Shown: piece after piece, positions 56,098-63,908 of the stretch
Layout: every line of letters begins with the position of its first letter
How positions within the stretch are numbered: the first letter of the stretch is position 1
DNA from: Weissella confusa
Lineage (GTDB): Bacteria > Bacillota > Bacilli > Lactobacillales > Lactobacillaceae
Assembly (NCBI GenBank): GCA_041871065.1
Contig: CP168942.1
Location: 1,768,501-1,832,500, forward strand
Length of the DNA: 64,000 nt
Direction: 5' to 3'
Position numbers and translations under genes: made by a program
The notes under the pieces: generated by a model
Told to the model about the DNA's origin: nothing
What the model saw: the letters and a program-made list of their open reading frames with translations, nothing else
The model's database searches: none

Positions 56098-58239
56098 TTA
56101 ATGTGTCGTTTGACTACCTGCCAAGCTCAACTCAGTTTGCAATGGTTGCACACCCGTCAACGCGATTGAGCGCGCATCTGGTTGGCTAACACCAACTGAG
56201 ATTTCAAAACGGTCACTATCAATAAAGTTACGTCCTTGCGCATCAAACACTTCAAAGTCTTGTGGACGCAAATCAAACGTGATTGTTTGCTTCGCTCCCT
56301 TCCCCAAGTAAACGCGCTTGAATCCCTTCAACTGTGCGTTTGGCACCGCGAATTCTGATTCCAAATCCTTCACGTATACTTGAACCACTTCATCCGTGTC
56401 AAAATTACCGATGTTTTGAATCGTTGCCGTCACCGTTGCCGTATCTTCATATGGCTTCACTTGCAAATCTGACAACGCAACTGATGAGTACGTCAAACCA
56501 TAACCAAATGGATACAATGCCTCATCCGCCATGCAACGGTATGTGCGTCCTGCCATGTTGTAATCTTCGAAGGCTGGCAAGTTATCTGTATTCTTGTAGA
56601 ACGTTACAGGCAACTTTCCTGAAGGGCTCACCGCACCAAACAAGACGTCCGCAACAGCCAATCCACCACGAGCACCTGGGTACCAAATTTGCATAGTGGC
56701 GCGCAAGTTAGGGTGGTTTTCCAAACCATCCAATTGCAATGATGATCCTGAAGCCAATAGAACAACCACAGGCTTACCAACGGCCAGCAAGCGCTCCAAC
56801 AATTGACGTTGACGACCTGGCAATGACAAGTTTGGCTTATCACCAGCACCTTGTGAGTTACCAGCATCACCTTCTTCGCCTTCAATCGTTGAATCAAGTC
56901 CCAAGACTGCCACAATGACATCTGAGTGCTCAGCCGCAATAACCGCTTCTGATTCGCGCTCATCAGCCTTGGCCAATGGCTCAGCGGCGTGGTCTTGGAA
57001 CAATCCTGACCCAATGCTGTAGTGGACACGTACGTCGTCGCCAAGGCGCTCTTGAATACCTTCCAAGATAGTGTATGAACGTGATGGTGTCCCGAAGTAG
57101 TTACCCAACAAAGCGATTTCTGAGTGCGCATTTGGCCCAACAACGGCGATCGCTTCCATCGTTTCCTTGCGAAGTGGCAAAACACCATCATTCTTCAACA
57201 AAACAAATGACTTCTCAGCCGCAAGTTCTGACAAATTATTGTGTGCTTTTGTATCGTTCGCTTCGTATGGAATAGCATCATACTCATTATCATTTGCAAA
57301 CATTCCTAGACGAACGCGCGTTGCGTACAGTGAAATCACCGCATTGGTAATCTCTTCTTCAGTTACCAAATCACGATCCAATGCCTCATGCAAAGATTGT
57401 TCAATATGTCCAGCGACCAAGTTCAATCCTGCCTTGATGGCCAAGCCCATCGTTTCAGCGGCATCCTTCGTATACTTGTGGTTTTCATGCACATCTTCTG
57501 GGGCCATGTAGTCTGAGACAACGTGTCCTTCGAATGACCACTTATCATGCAAAATGTCCTTCAACAACATTTCGCTAACTGAGGCTGGTACGCCATCAAC
57601 TGCGTTATACGCTGTCATGATACTTTCAACATCAGCCTCTTCAACGGCGGCCTTGAAAGCTGGCAAGTATGTCTCATACAAGTCCTTGTCTGACACAACG
57701 GCATCAAATCCGTGACGCAAACCTTCCGGACCTGAGTGAACAGCAAAGTGCTTTGCCGTTGCAGCCAACTTCAAGTACTTCGCTTGTCCTTGCAATCCCT
57801 TGATGAATGCCACGCCAAACTTTGACGTCAAGAATGGATCTTCACCATACGTTTCGTGACCACGACCCCAACGTGGGTCACGGAAAATGTTCACGTTAGG
57901 AGACCAGAACGTCAATCCCTTGTAGATGTCACGGTCTTCATGCTTCGTAAATTCGTTATACTTTGCACGTCCTTCCGTTCCAATGACATCGGCAATTTCA
58001 TTAATCAAGTGATCATCAAACGTTGCTGCAAGTCCGATTGCTTGTGGGAAAACCGTCGCCACACCAGCACGCGCTACACCGTGCAACGCTTCGTTCCAGT
58101 AGTTGTATTCCGGAATGTTCAAACGGTCAATGGCTGGGGCTTCATACTTAATTTGGCCAATCTTTTCATCGATCGTCATTTGGTCGACAATCACCTTAGC
58201 TTGGCGGCGGGCTTCTTCGTGCGTGAGTTGCTGGGTCAT
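56098..58239 (-). CDS. GH3 family beta-glycosidase (beta-glucosidase or beta-xylosidase)
   Basis: A 713-residue intracellular glycoside hydrolase of family 3; no signal peptide. The N-terminal TIM-barrel domain has YNYWNEALHGVARAG, FRDPRWGRGHETYGEDP, AATAKHFAVHSGPEG, and the nucleophile Asp at about residue 243 in VVSDYMAPEDV. The alpha/beta sandwich follows (VLLKNDGVLPL, VVGPNAH, VVLLASGSSLQLD). A fibronectin-III-like C-terminal domain (about 590-690) contains VTATIQNIGNFDTDEVVQVYV. The WNEALHGVA form is common to bacterial enzymes acting on xylosides and glucosides, so the substrate is open. Start at ATG 58239 with AGGAGT seven bases upstream. A cre site just downstream of the promoter -10 predicts glucose repression. 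Confidence 0.94.
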   Translation of the reverse strand: MTQQLTHEEARRQAKVIVDQMTIDEKIGQIKYEAPAIDRLNIPEYNYWNEALHGVARAGVATVFPQAIGLAATFDDHLINEIADVIGTEGRAKYNEFTKHEDRDIYKGLTFWSPNVNIFRDPRWGRGHETYGEDPFLTSKFGVAFIKGLQGQAKYLKLAATAKHFAVHSGPEGLRHGFDAVVSDKDLYETYLPAFKAAVEEADVESIMTAYNAVDGVPASVSEMLLKDILHDKWSFEGHVVSDYMAPEDVHENHKYTKDAAETMGLAIKAGLNLVAGHIEQSLHEALDRDLVTEEEITNAVISLYATRVRLGMFANDNEYDAIPYEANDTKAHNNLSELAAEKSFVLLKNDGVLPLRKETMEAIAVVGPNAHSEIALLGNYFGTPSRSYTILEGIQERLGDDVRVHYSIGSGLFQDHAAEPLAKADERESEAVIAAEHSDVIVAVLGLDSTIEGEEGDAGNSQGAGDKPNLSLPGRQRQLLERLLAVGKPVVVLLASGSSLQLDGLENHPNLRATMQIWYPGARGGLAVADVLFGAVSPSGKLPVTFYKNTDNLPAFEDYNMAGRTYRCMADEALYPFGYGLTYSSVALSDLQVKPYEDTATVTATIQNIGNFDTDEVVQVYVKDLESEFAVPNAQLKGFKRVYLGKGAKQTITFDLRPQDFEVFDAQGRNFIDSDRFEISVGVSQPDARSIALTGVQPLQTELSLAGSQTTH

Positions 58240-58281
58240 ATCAATACTCCTAAACATAAATCATTTCAATTAATAGTAATT

Positions 58282-58335
58282 TTGAAAGCGCTTTCTAACA
58301 CCGTTATTTATACCATGTGTTATGTTTTTCGACAA
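58282..58335 (-). promoter_or_regulatory. GH3 promoter with cre roadblock site
   Basis: TTGTCG (58330-58335) and TATAAA (58307-58312) with a 17-bp spacer on the minus strand. A near-perfect cre, TTGAAAGCGCTTTCTA, lies at 58282-58297, about 10-25 bp downstream of the -10, where bound CcpA would block transcription. Confidence 0.75.
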
Positions 58336-58430
58336 ACCGCCTAAATGCTTACCAAATATGAATAGGACGATAAACAATATACAAGCAACATACCCTGAAC
58401 ATACGTTAATCGATTTTACTTTATTTGACT

Positions 58431-58455
58431 TGTGATACATTTCACACATTGTGAA
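58431..58455. promoter_or_regulatory. CRP/FNR-type palindromes upstream of the GH3 promoter
   Basis: TGTGATACATTTCACA (58431-58446) has the form TGTGA-N6-TCACA, and overlapping it is TTCACA-CAT-TGTGAA (58441-58455). They lie about 100 bp upstream of the -35. In Firmicutes this motif is used by CRP/FNR-family regulators such as ArcR; whether one acts here is unknown. The rest of 58240-58589 holds only the promoter, cre and the rpmA terminator. Confidence 0.4.
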
Positions 58456-58506
58456 TGAACTATGCACAAAAATTGATTAACATAACCGTAATATTAAACA
58501 AACAAA

Positions 58507-58546
58507 AAAAGACAGCATCACGACCTAAATCGTAATGCTGTCTTTT
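58507..58546 (-). terminator. Terminator of the rplU-rpmA operon
   Basis: Stem AAAAGACAGCAT (58507-58518) / ATGCTGTCTTTT (58535-58546), continuing as T/A on the minus strand, about 45 bp after the rpmA stop. Confidence 0.85.
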
Positions 58547-58589
58547 AACAGTCTATTAAACTGATTTCAAATCTTAGTTAAGTAATAAA

Positions 58590-58901
58590 TTACTTAGCGA
58601 TGATTTGCTTGTACTCTTCGCGAGTAACAACTGATACTTGGCGACGGTCACGGCCCAAACGACCGAACTTTACGACACCATCAGTCAAAGCGTACAACGT
58701 GTCATCGTTTCCACGACCAACGTTTACACCTGGGTAGATGTGCGTACCGCGTTGACGGTAAATGATTGATCCAGCCTTGATGTCTTGACCATCAGCACGC
58801 TTCGTTCCTAGACGACGACCTGCTGAGTCACGACCGTTGGCAGAAGATCCGCCTCCCTTGTGGTGGGCAAGCATCGTCAAGTTGTTCAAATTCAATTGCA
58901 T
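58590..58901 (-). CDS. rpmA: Ribosomal protein L27 with unusual N-terminal extension
   Basis: A 103-residue L27 of the large ribosomal subunit, whose N-terminus reaches the peptidyl-transferase centre. The core ([25 protein letters not shown] ...) is standard. In front stands an extension, [18 protein letters not shown]. Most Firmicutes have an extension ending in a QFF-type site removed by the Prp protease. Here the two aromatic residues are absent, and no prp gene lies between rplU and rpmA (27-bp gap), where it is normally found. GAGG lies nine bases upstream of ATG 58901. An internal ATG (58874) would give a mature-like MLAHHKGGG but has no ribosome site. Confidence 0.95.
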   Translation of the reverse strand: MQLNLNNLTMLAHHKGGGSSANGRDSAGRRLGTKRADGQDIKAGSIIYRQRGTHIYPGVNVGRGNDDTLYALTDGVVKFGRLGRDRRQVSVVTREEYKQIIAK

Positions 58902-58928
58902 GATTTAAATCCTCTTCTTTCCGATGTC

Positions 58929-59231
58929 TTAGGCAATAGAGTCGATGACAACCTTAGTGTATGGTTGACGGTGACCTTGCTTCTTGTGTGAGTGCTTCTT
59001 TGGCTTGTACTTGAAAGTAACAACCTTCTTTTCCTTACCTTGCTTCTCAACAGTACCTGATACAGTAACACCTTCAACGTAAGGTGCACCGATCTTGCCG
59101 TCAGCGAAGACAACCTTGTCGAATACGACCTTGTCTCCTTCAGCGGCGTCCATCTTTTCGACGTAGATTACGTCACCGGCAGAAACCTTGTATTGCTTTC
59201 CGCCGTTCTCAATGATTGCATATGCTGCCAT
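58929..59231 (-). CDS. rplU: Ribosomal protein L21
   Basis: A 100-residue L21 of the large ribosomal subunit that binds 23S rRNA. It begins [20 protein letters not shown] and ends with the basic [27 protein letters not shown], all family-typical. Start at ATG 59231, with GGAGG about 11 bases upstream; an in-frame ATG at 59249 overlaps that site. The gene is preceded by a structured leader resembling the L21 autoregulatory leader and followed directly by rpmA, without the usual prp gene between them. Confidence 0.96.
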   Translation of the reverse strand: MAAYAIIENGGKQYKVSAGDVIYVEKMDAAEGDKVVFDKVVFADGKIGAPYVEGVTVSGTVEKQGKEKKVVTFKYKPKKHSHKKQGHRQPYTKVVIDSIA

Positions 59232-59362
59232 GAGTTTGCAGACCTCCATAAAATATTTTTCTAAAAAAAACTTAGACTCACCGAGTCCGCGAGCTCCGAG
59301 GAACTACTTAATACAGACCACGAGTGGTTGCAGTTTGTGGATTCCACAAACACAACGTAGAT
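59232..59362 (-). ncRNA. L21-type 5' leader of rplU
   Basis: About 130-nt leader between promoter and rplU. On the minus strand it can form TTTGTGGA/TCCACAAA, a CCAC/GTGG hairpin and GACTC-GGT-GAGTC followed by TTTTTTTT, an attenuator-like element. Position and make-up fit the Firmicutes L21 leader, but I could not compare it with the family alignment. Confidence 0.55.
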
Positions 59363-59363
59363 A

Positions 59364-59392
59364 ATTATAAAACAAGTTCTAACTAAATACAA
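59364..59392 (-). promoter_or_regulatory. rplU-rpmA promoter
   Basis: TTGTAT (59387-59392) and TATAAT (59364-59369) on the minus strand, 17-bp spacer. Confidence 0.75.
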
Positions 59393-59393
59393 T

Positions 59394-59422
59394 AAAATCC
59401 CCCACAAATCGTGGAGGACTTC
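59394..59422 (-). terminator. Terminator after tRNA-Arg
   Basis: On the minus strand CCTCCAC pairs with GTGGGGG across a GATTT loop, followed by ATTTTATT. It lies between the tRNA and the rplU promoter. Confidence 0.7.
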
Positions 59423-59434
59423 AAAAGTTTTTCA

Positions 59435-59508
59435 TGCAGCTGGTGGGACTCGAACCCACAACCGCTCGGGTAGAAACCGAGTGCACTATCCAGTTGTGCT
59501 ACAGCTGC
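59435..59508 (-). tRNA. tRNA-Arg (anticodon TCT)
   Basis: A 74-nt cloverleaf on the minus strand. Acceptor GCAGCTG/CAGCTGC, D stem GCAC/GTGC, anticodon stem CTCGG/CCGAG with loop TTTCTAC giving anticodon TCT (reads AGA), T arm GTGGG-TTCGAGT-CCCAC, discriminator A. The CCA end is not encoded. Confidence 0.95.
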
Positions 59509-59544
59509 AAAAAAAGATGAGTTGGCATCTTTTACCAACTCATC
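59509..59544 (-). terminator. Terminator of module X2-Y2-Z
   Basis: Perfect stem GATGAGTTGG / CCAACTCATC followed on the minus strand by T7, between the stop of gene Z (59555) and the tRNA-Arg. Confidence 0.9.
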
Positions 59545-59554
59545 TATTGTACGT

Positions 59555-60082
59555 TTAAAACGCTGGTGAATCAAGGTCAGAAGCATCCAAAACCGCACGA
59601 ACTTCTTGATCGATTTCATCCTGCGTCAATTTTAGTTCGACTAGACCGAGCTTCAAAAATGAACGCCAGGCATGTGAAAAATCCGCTTGACGCTTTTGAT
59701 GATATGAATTTAGCAACATGGTCTTAATCCCAATAAATTGGTGGGCCAAACGCATTTGCGGGAAACGCGCAAACTTGGCTAAATCCTCATCCTCAAGCAC
59801 CATCAAGTGCGTCCATTGTTGCTTCAAACTAATCAACAAGAATTGGGCGAAAGCCGTTGCGTACAGTGCCTTCACTTCACTATTGCTAGCGTCCACTGCA
59901 TTATGTGGCACGTCGTTGTTGATAGCTTCAACACGGCGCATCAAGGCACTCATTGATACATCTAGGTTCAAATAATCATTCAGCAAGACATCCTTAGGTC
60001 CGATTGGATTTTCCCAATCAGCCACAACTGCGCGATATGACTCGCGTGCTTCACGCAAGTAACCTGCAATATCCATCGTCAT
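59555..60082 (-). CDS. Unknown protein Z, third gene of the X2-Y2 operon
   Basis: A 175-residue soluble protein, not recognised, mostly helical by eye (YLREARESYRAVVADW, MSALMRRVEAINND, EVKALYATAFAQFLLISLKQQWTHLMVLE, HAWRSFLKLGLVELKLTQDEIDQEVRAVLDA). No signal peptide, membrane span or catalytic motif. Its ATG overlaps the Y2 stop codon by one base (TAATG), so it is translated together with Y2. A second ATG two codons in (MDIAGYL) is equally possible. The X1-Y1 module has no counterpart. Its dependence on Y2 suggests a shared complex or pathway (inference). Confidence 0.8.
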   Translation of the reverse strand: MTMDIAGYLREARESYRAVVADWENPIGPKDVLLNDYLNLDVSMSALMRRVEAINNDVPHNAVDASNSEVKALYATAFAQFLLISLKQQWTHLMVLEDEDLAKFARFPQMRLAHQFIGIKTMLLNSYHQKRQADFSHAWRSFLKLGLVELKLTQDEIDQEVRAVLDASDLDSPAF

Positions 60083-61119
60083 TATTCCGCCTCGTCTGAT
60101 GCTTGTGGTTGTAGCACTTCGACTTGTGGCGCTTCAGAGGCAACTGATTCAGCAGCTGCTTCAACTGGCGTGCCATATGAAATCAAGCCTTCACGTTGCA
60201 AGCCAAAGACAAGTTCATCACTCTCAATTGCCAAGTAACGGCGTTCTGTCAAATACCAAGCACCGATAAAGTCATAATCCAGCAAGACATCCAACCATGA
60301 AATGGCATCACGACCATCGATGACTTGGAAGTGCCAACGTTGAGCCCCAATGGCCGTTGCATCGTTAACATAGAAGATACGGACTTCAACGCCGTGCTCC
60401 AACATCAAACCAGCACCATTTGGAATGCTTTGCAAGAAGTAATCTGAATCAGCTGACAAAACAAACAAACGGTCCAACATTCCCGCTGGCATTTCAGTTT
60501 GTACCAATGGATACAAGAAATCATCGCGGGTTTCAAGAATGTTGTAGTCCACTTGGTAACCGAACTCGCGCTCCATGTAACGACCAAATTCCGTTAACAA
60601 CGTTGCTAGCGTGCGAATGCGGGCTGCCGTCGCCTTCTTACGGAAGTTTTCAACCATCAAATCAGTAATAGCTTCTGCGTTAAACAAAATTTGCTTACGT
60701 TCTAGTGACCAGTAGAATAGACGCGCCTCAGTACCTAGCTCAACAAAGTAAGCACCACCATTGTTATCGTCGTTTACAACGAATTCAAAGGTCGCTGGCA
60801 CATCCAAATCAGTCATCACCAACGTCAACTCTTCACGCTCAGCTGGCGTCAAAACATCATAGGCTGGCATCCCCGCAAATGAAAGGAAACGATCCATCGC
60901 CATCAAGTACCAATCTGCCTTCGCATATTGACGTGGTACTGTCACCCATTCTGTATCAAGGTGCGCATTGGTTAGGCGTTGTGCCAACAAGTGGACTTTC
61001 TTTGGATCGTTCGTTTCAGCAAGCTCACGAACTTGCGCTAAGGTTTGTTGAATTTGACCAATATCATCACTCAACAAATCAACGTATGAAACAACGCGTT
61101 CACGTAGGTGTTCTGTCAT
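60082..61119 (-). CDS. Unknown protein Y2, paralogue of the gene at 54080-55048
   Basis: A 345-residue soluble protein matching Y1 over its whole length: an N-terminal helical segment (LRERVVSYVDLLSDDIGQIQQTL), then WVTVPRQYAKADWYLMAMDRFLSFAG, LFNAEAITDLMVENFRKK, FGRYMEREFGYQVDYNILETRDDFLY, MLDRLFVLSADSDYFLQ, VIDGRDAISWLDVLLDYDFIGAWYL. The C-terminal tail is longer but keeps VEVLQPQ before an acidic end. It starts two bases after X2 and overlaps Z, so three genes are tightly coupled. No known domain is seen. High conservation of aromatic and acidic residues between the copies suggests a ligand or protein interface rather than a shared catalytic triad. Confidence 0.85.
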   Translation of the reverse strand: MTEHLRERVVSYVDLLSDDIGQIQQTLAQVRELAETNDPKKVHLLAQRLTNAHLDTEWVTVPRQYAKADWYLMAMDRFLSFAGMPAYDVLTPAEREELTLVMTDLDVPATFEFVVNDDNNGGAYFVELGTEARLFYWSLERKQILFNAEAITDLMVENFRKKATAARIRTLATLLTEFGRYMEREFGYQVDYNILETRDDFLYPLVQTEMPAGMLDRLFVLSADSDYFLQSIPNGAGLMLEHGVEVRIFYVNDATAIGAQRWHFQVIDGRDAISWLDVLLDYDFIGAWYLTERRYLAIESDELVFGLQREGLISYGTPVEAAAESVASEAPQVEVLQPQASDEAE

Positions 61120-61121
61120 GC

Positions 61122-61994
61122 TTACTCACCTCCCTGTTCGGCAACCAATGATGAGACATAGTCTACATACAATGAGCCGACGGCATTTTGGAAATCAGTA
61201 AATGAGCCAAATGCATCATTAATCGCACGTTGCTCATAAATCAAAATCGTATCTTCCTTTGAGTAGTTCAAGATTTGCGCATTGTTCTCAGCAATCAAAT
61301 CAGGAACCGTCGCAGCCTTCGCATCAGCAGCGTCCAATTGTGCCAAACGGCTACGCAAAACTTCGCGTTGCTCTGCTTGGGCACTCTTGTTAAACAAACC
61401 GCTACGTTCTTCTGTGGCAGCCAATTGCGCCATCAATTGTGTACGCTCGGCATCACGGGCATTTTGGTCGTTAACAATCTTTTGCAAGGCTTCATTAGCA
61501 CGCGTCGTATCTTCAATAACTTGCGCATTAAAACGTTGGCCTGACTCAGCCAATTCAACGGCACGAGCCAACTTTTCGTATTCTTCATCGTTAAAAATGA
61601 ACTTTACTGATAGTGGATCCAAAATACCGAAGTGGCGACGATCCCACCAGTTTCCAAAGAACAGTTGGAAGACGCCAAGTTGTGACTCTTCATAGTAAAA
61701 GAAGGGGAACTTTTCTGATAGGTACGCAATCAACTTTTGTCCCAAATGGTGACTCAACTCATCTTGCATATCATCAACCAAAACTGACAAAGCACGATTT
61801 GACTCGGCTTGTGGTGCTTGGCGGATTTGCGTGTTGTACTTTTGGCTATCTAGTAATTCATAAACGCGGCGATCATTCCCCTCTGCCACAGCAGTTTGAA
61901 TATCACCAATGTAGTTTAATTTTGCTTGTAATTTTCCATTTAATACGGATTGATTTGACGGTAAGTCCGTCGTCAAGTATGGCGTGTTCTCCAT
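61122..61994 (-). CDS. Unknown protein X2, paralogue of the gene at 55055-55951
   Basis: A 290-residue soluble protein paralogous to X1. Shared features are the METPY-type N-terminus (MENTPY), NRALSVLVDDMQDELSHHLGQKL, YLSEKFPFFYYEESQLGVFQLFFGNWWDRRHFG, LDPLSVKFIFN, a central coiled coil with LFNKSAQAEQREVLRSRLAQLDA, and the end IYEQRAINDAFGSFTDF...LYVDYVSSL. It lacks the Lys-rich tail of X1. Start at ATG 61994 (AGGAGGGG five bases upstream); the frame upstream to 62021 is not needed. First gene of the X2-Y2-Z operon, next to glnA on the same strand but separated from it by a terminator. Confidence 0.85.
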   Translation of the reverse strand: MENTPYLTTDLPSNQSVLNGKLQAKLNYIGDIQTAVAEGNDRRVYELLDSQKYNTQIRQAPQAESNRALSVLVDDMQDELSHHLGQKLIAYLSEKFPFFYYEESQLGVFQLFFGNWWDRRHFGILDPLSVKFIFNDEEYEKLARAVELAESGQRFNAQVIEDTTRANEALQKIVNDQNARDAERTQLMAQLAATEERSGLFNKSAQAEQREVLRSRLAQLDAADAKAATVPDLIAENNAQILNYSKEDTILIYEQRAINDAFGSFTDFQNAVGSLYVDYVSSLVAEQGGE

Positions 61995-62037
61995 CTCAAC
62001 CCCTCCTGTTTGTGGTTGCAATCTAACTTCTCAACTT

Positions 62038-62068
62038 ATTATATCTACATAATATATATATCATACAA
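62038..62068 (-). promoter_or_regulatory. Candidate promoter of X2-Y2-Z
   Basis: TATAAT (62038-62043) with TTGTAT (62063-62068) on the minus strand; the spacer is 19 bp, slightly long. The stretch between is very AT-rich. Confidence 0.5.
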
Positions 62069-62081
62069 CCTAAACTTAAAG

Positions 62082-62117
62082 AAAAACGCCGACCACGGAC
62101 TGGACGGCGTTGTTTTT
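62082..62117 (-). terminator. Terminator of glnA
   Basis: On the minus strand CGCCGTCC pairs with GGTCGGCG (one G-U), followed by TTTTTC, about 25 bp after the glnA stop. Confidence 0.85.
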
Positions 62118-62136
62118 AAGAAGTTTTTACGAAATT

Positions 62137-63483
62137 TTAGTATTGCTCCAAATAAGTTTCCAATTCCCATTGTGAAACTTCTTGGCGATATGCTTGGTAT
62201 TCCAAACGCTTAGCATCCACAAATGTGCGTGCCATGTGTGAACCAAGGGCTGCCTTAATAACTTCATCCGTATCCAAATCGTTAACGGCTGCCAACAATG
62301 TATCAGGCAAATCAGTGATACCCGCCTTCTTACGCTCAGCCTCGTCCATCAAGTAGATGTTACGATCAACTGCGTGGTTTGGCTCCATTTCACCGGCCAC
62401 ACCATCCAAACCAGCTGCCAAGATAACAGCAAAGGCCAAGTATGGGTTAGCAGTTGGGTCAACTGAACGCAATTCCAAACGCGTTGAGTTACCACGTGAA
62501 GCTGGGACGCGGACCATTGGTGAACGGTTTGAACCAGACCAAGCCACGTAAACCGGCGCTTCGAATCCAGGCGTCAAACGCTTGTATGAGTTAACCGTTG
62601 GGTTTGTGATTGCCGTAAAGTTAGCTGCGTGCGCCAAGACACCACCCAAGAAGTTGTAAGCCGTCTTTGACAATTGCAAATCACCAGCTTCGTCGTAGAA
62701 GACGTTACCAGCTTCATTGAACAATGACATGTTCGTGTGCATACCGTTACCGTTGATACCAGAAATTGGCTTTGGCATAAACGTTGCGTACAAACCGTGC
62801 TTACGTGCAATCGTCTTAACAATCAACTTGAACGTTTGAATGTTATCAGCTGCATCCAACGCATCGGCATACTTAAAGTCAACTTCGTGTTGTCCAGGGG
62901 CAACTTCGTGGTGGGCTGCTTCCACTTCAAAGCCCATCTTTTCCATTTCCAAAACAATTTCACGACGTGTGTTTTCACCCAAATCAAGTGGGGCCAAATC
63001 GAAGTAGCCACCCTTATCGTTTAGGTTCATCGTTGGGTTACCGTGCTCATCAAGCTTGAACAAGAAGAATTCTGGCTCAGTCCCAATGTTAAAGTTCTTG
63101 AAACCAGCGTCTTCCATTTGCTTCAAAACACGCTTCAAGTTGTTACGAGGATCCCCTGCAAATGGCTCGCGGTCGGCCGTGTAAATATCTGCAATCAAAC
63201 GTGCAACCTTACCACCGTGTGAGTCAGTCGCCCATGGGAAAATCATGAACGTTGAAAGGTCAGGGTACAAGTACATGTCTGACTCTTCAATACGAACGAA
63301 TCCTTCGATTGAAGAACCGTCAAACATCAAATTGTTGTCCAATACCTTTTCAAGTTGTGAAACAGGTACTTCGACGTTCTTAATTGTGCCGAAAACATCT
63401 GAGAACTGCAAACGTAGGAATTCCACGTTTTCCTCAGCAATCATGTTGCGAATATCATCCTTGGTATAAGCCTTGCGAACCAT
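62137..63483 (-). CDS. glnA: Glutamine synthetase GlnA (type I)
   Basis: A 448-residue GSI-alpha glutamine synthetase that makes glutamine from glutamate, ammonia and ATP. Motifs are [34 protein letters not shown], the ATP/metal region [26 protein letters not shown], the glutamate-binding [42 protein letters not shown], and the C-terminal [32 protein letters not shown]. The C-terminus of this class controls GlnR through feedback-inhibited GS. It lies 36 bp after glnR and is transcribed with it from the GlnR-controlled promoter. Confidence 0.97.
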   Translation of the reverse strand: MVRKAYTKDDIRNMIAEENVEFLRLQFSDVFGTIKNVEVPVSQLEKVLDNNLMFDGSSIEGFVRIEESDMYLYPDLSTFMIFPWATDSHGGKVARLIADIYTADREPFAGDPRNNLKRVLKQMEDAGFKNFNIGTEPEFFLFKLDEHGNPTMNLNDKGGYFDLAPLDLGENTRREIVLEMEKMGFEVEAAHHEVAPGQHEVDFKYADALDAADNIQTFKLIVKTIARKHGLYATFMPKPISGINGNGMHTNMSLFNEAGNVFYDEAGDLQLSKTAYNFLGGVLAHAANFTAITNPTVNSYKRLTPGFEAPVYVAWSGSNRSPMVRVPASRGNSTRLELRSVDPTANPYLAFAVILAAGLDGVAGEMEPNHAVDRNIYLMDEAERKKAGITDLPDTLLAAVNDLDTDEVIKAALGSHMARTFVDAKRLEYQAYRQEVSQWELETYLEQY

Positions 63484-63519
63484 TGTAATCTCCTTTTACT
63501 TTATCCCAAAACACATCAT

Positions 63520-63873
63520 CTAAAACTTCCGTTGACCGTTATTAAAACGACCAATCTTAAGCAACTCATCAGCCAACATGTGACGCATATTAATTTCATC
63601 CGGATTAACCGTTTCTGCTTCACGACGTTGCTTTTTAGCATCAACCTCATGAATTTCAGAAATCGAATATCCCGCATCTAGATAATCTGCAATCTCCAAT
63701 AAACGATCGACGTCATCTAATGAAAAACGTCGCTGCTTACCGGCCCCTCTATGTGGCTCAATGAGTCCCTGCTGATCATAGTACCGAATCTGACGATCTG
63801 ATAAGCCCGTCAATTCGCGCACTACGCTCATTGGCAACACTGCCAAATCGCGACGTAACTCTCGTCTTACCAT
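63520..63873 (-). CDS. glnR: GlnR, MerR-family nitrogen repressor
   Basis: A 117-residue transcriptional regulator. Residues about 10-80 are the MerR winged helix (LPMSVVRELTGLSDRQIRYYDQQGLIEPHRGAGKQRRFSLDDVDRLLEIADYLDAGYSI). The short C-terminal tail senses feedback-inhibited glutamine synthetase in the family. Repression of glnR-glnA in nitrogen excess is expected. A GGGGG ribosome site is about nine bases upstream, and a consensus GlnR box overlaps the promoter. Confidence 0.95.
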   Translation of the reverse strand: MVRRELRRDLAVLPMSVVRELTGLSDRQIRYYDQQGLIEPHRGAGKQRRFSLDDVDRLLEIADYLDAGYSISEIHEVDAKKQRREAETVNPDEINMRHMLADELLKIGRFNNGQRKF

Positions 63874-63908
63874 ACGTCCGACCCCCTATGAGTAGCATGT
63901 TACCACCT

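Noticed and set aside
58270..58467. Minus-strand frame of 65 residues upstream of the GH3 gene
   Set aside because: It covers the promoter and cre site, has no ribosome site and is AT-rich by composition.
59383..59619. Minus-strand frame of 78 residues
   Set aside because: It runs through the tRNA-Arg and two terminators and overlaps the end of gene Z.
54080..62021. X-Y(-Z) genes as toxin-antitoxin, phage or defence system
   Set aside because: Protein sizes, absence of toxin or nuclease motifs, normal composition and core-gene surroundings do not support this; function left open.
54080..62021. X and Y as accessory Sec proteins serving the adhesins
   Set aside because: No recognisable similarity to Asp1-3, SecA2 or SecY2 features, and no nearby secretion genes.
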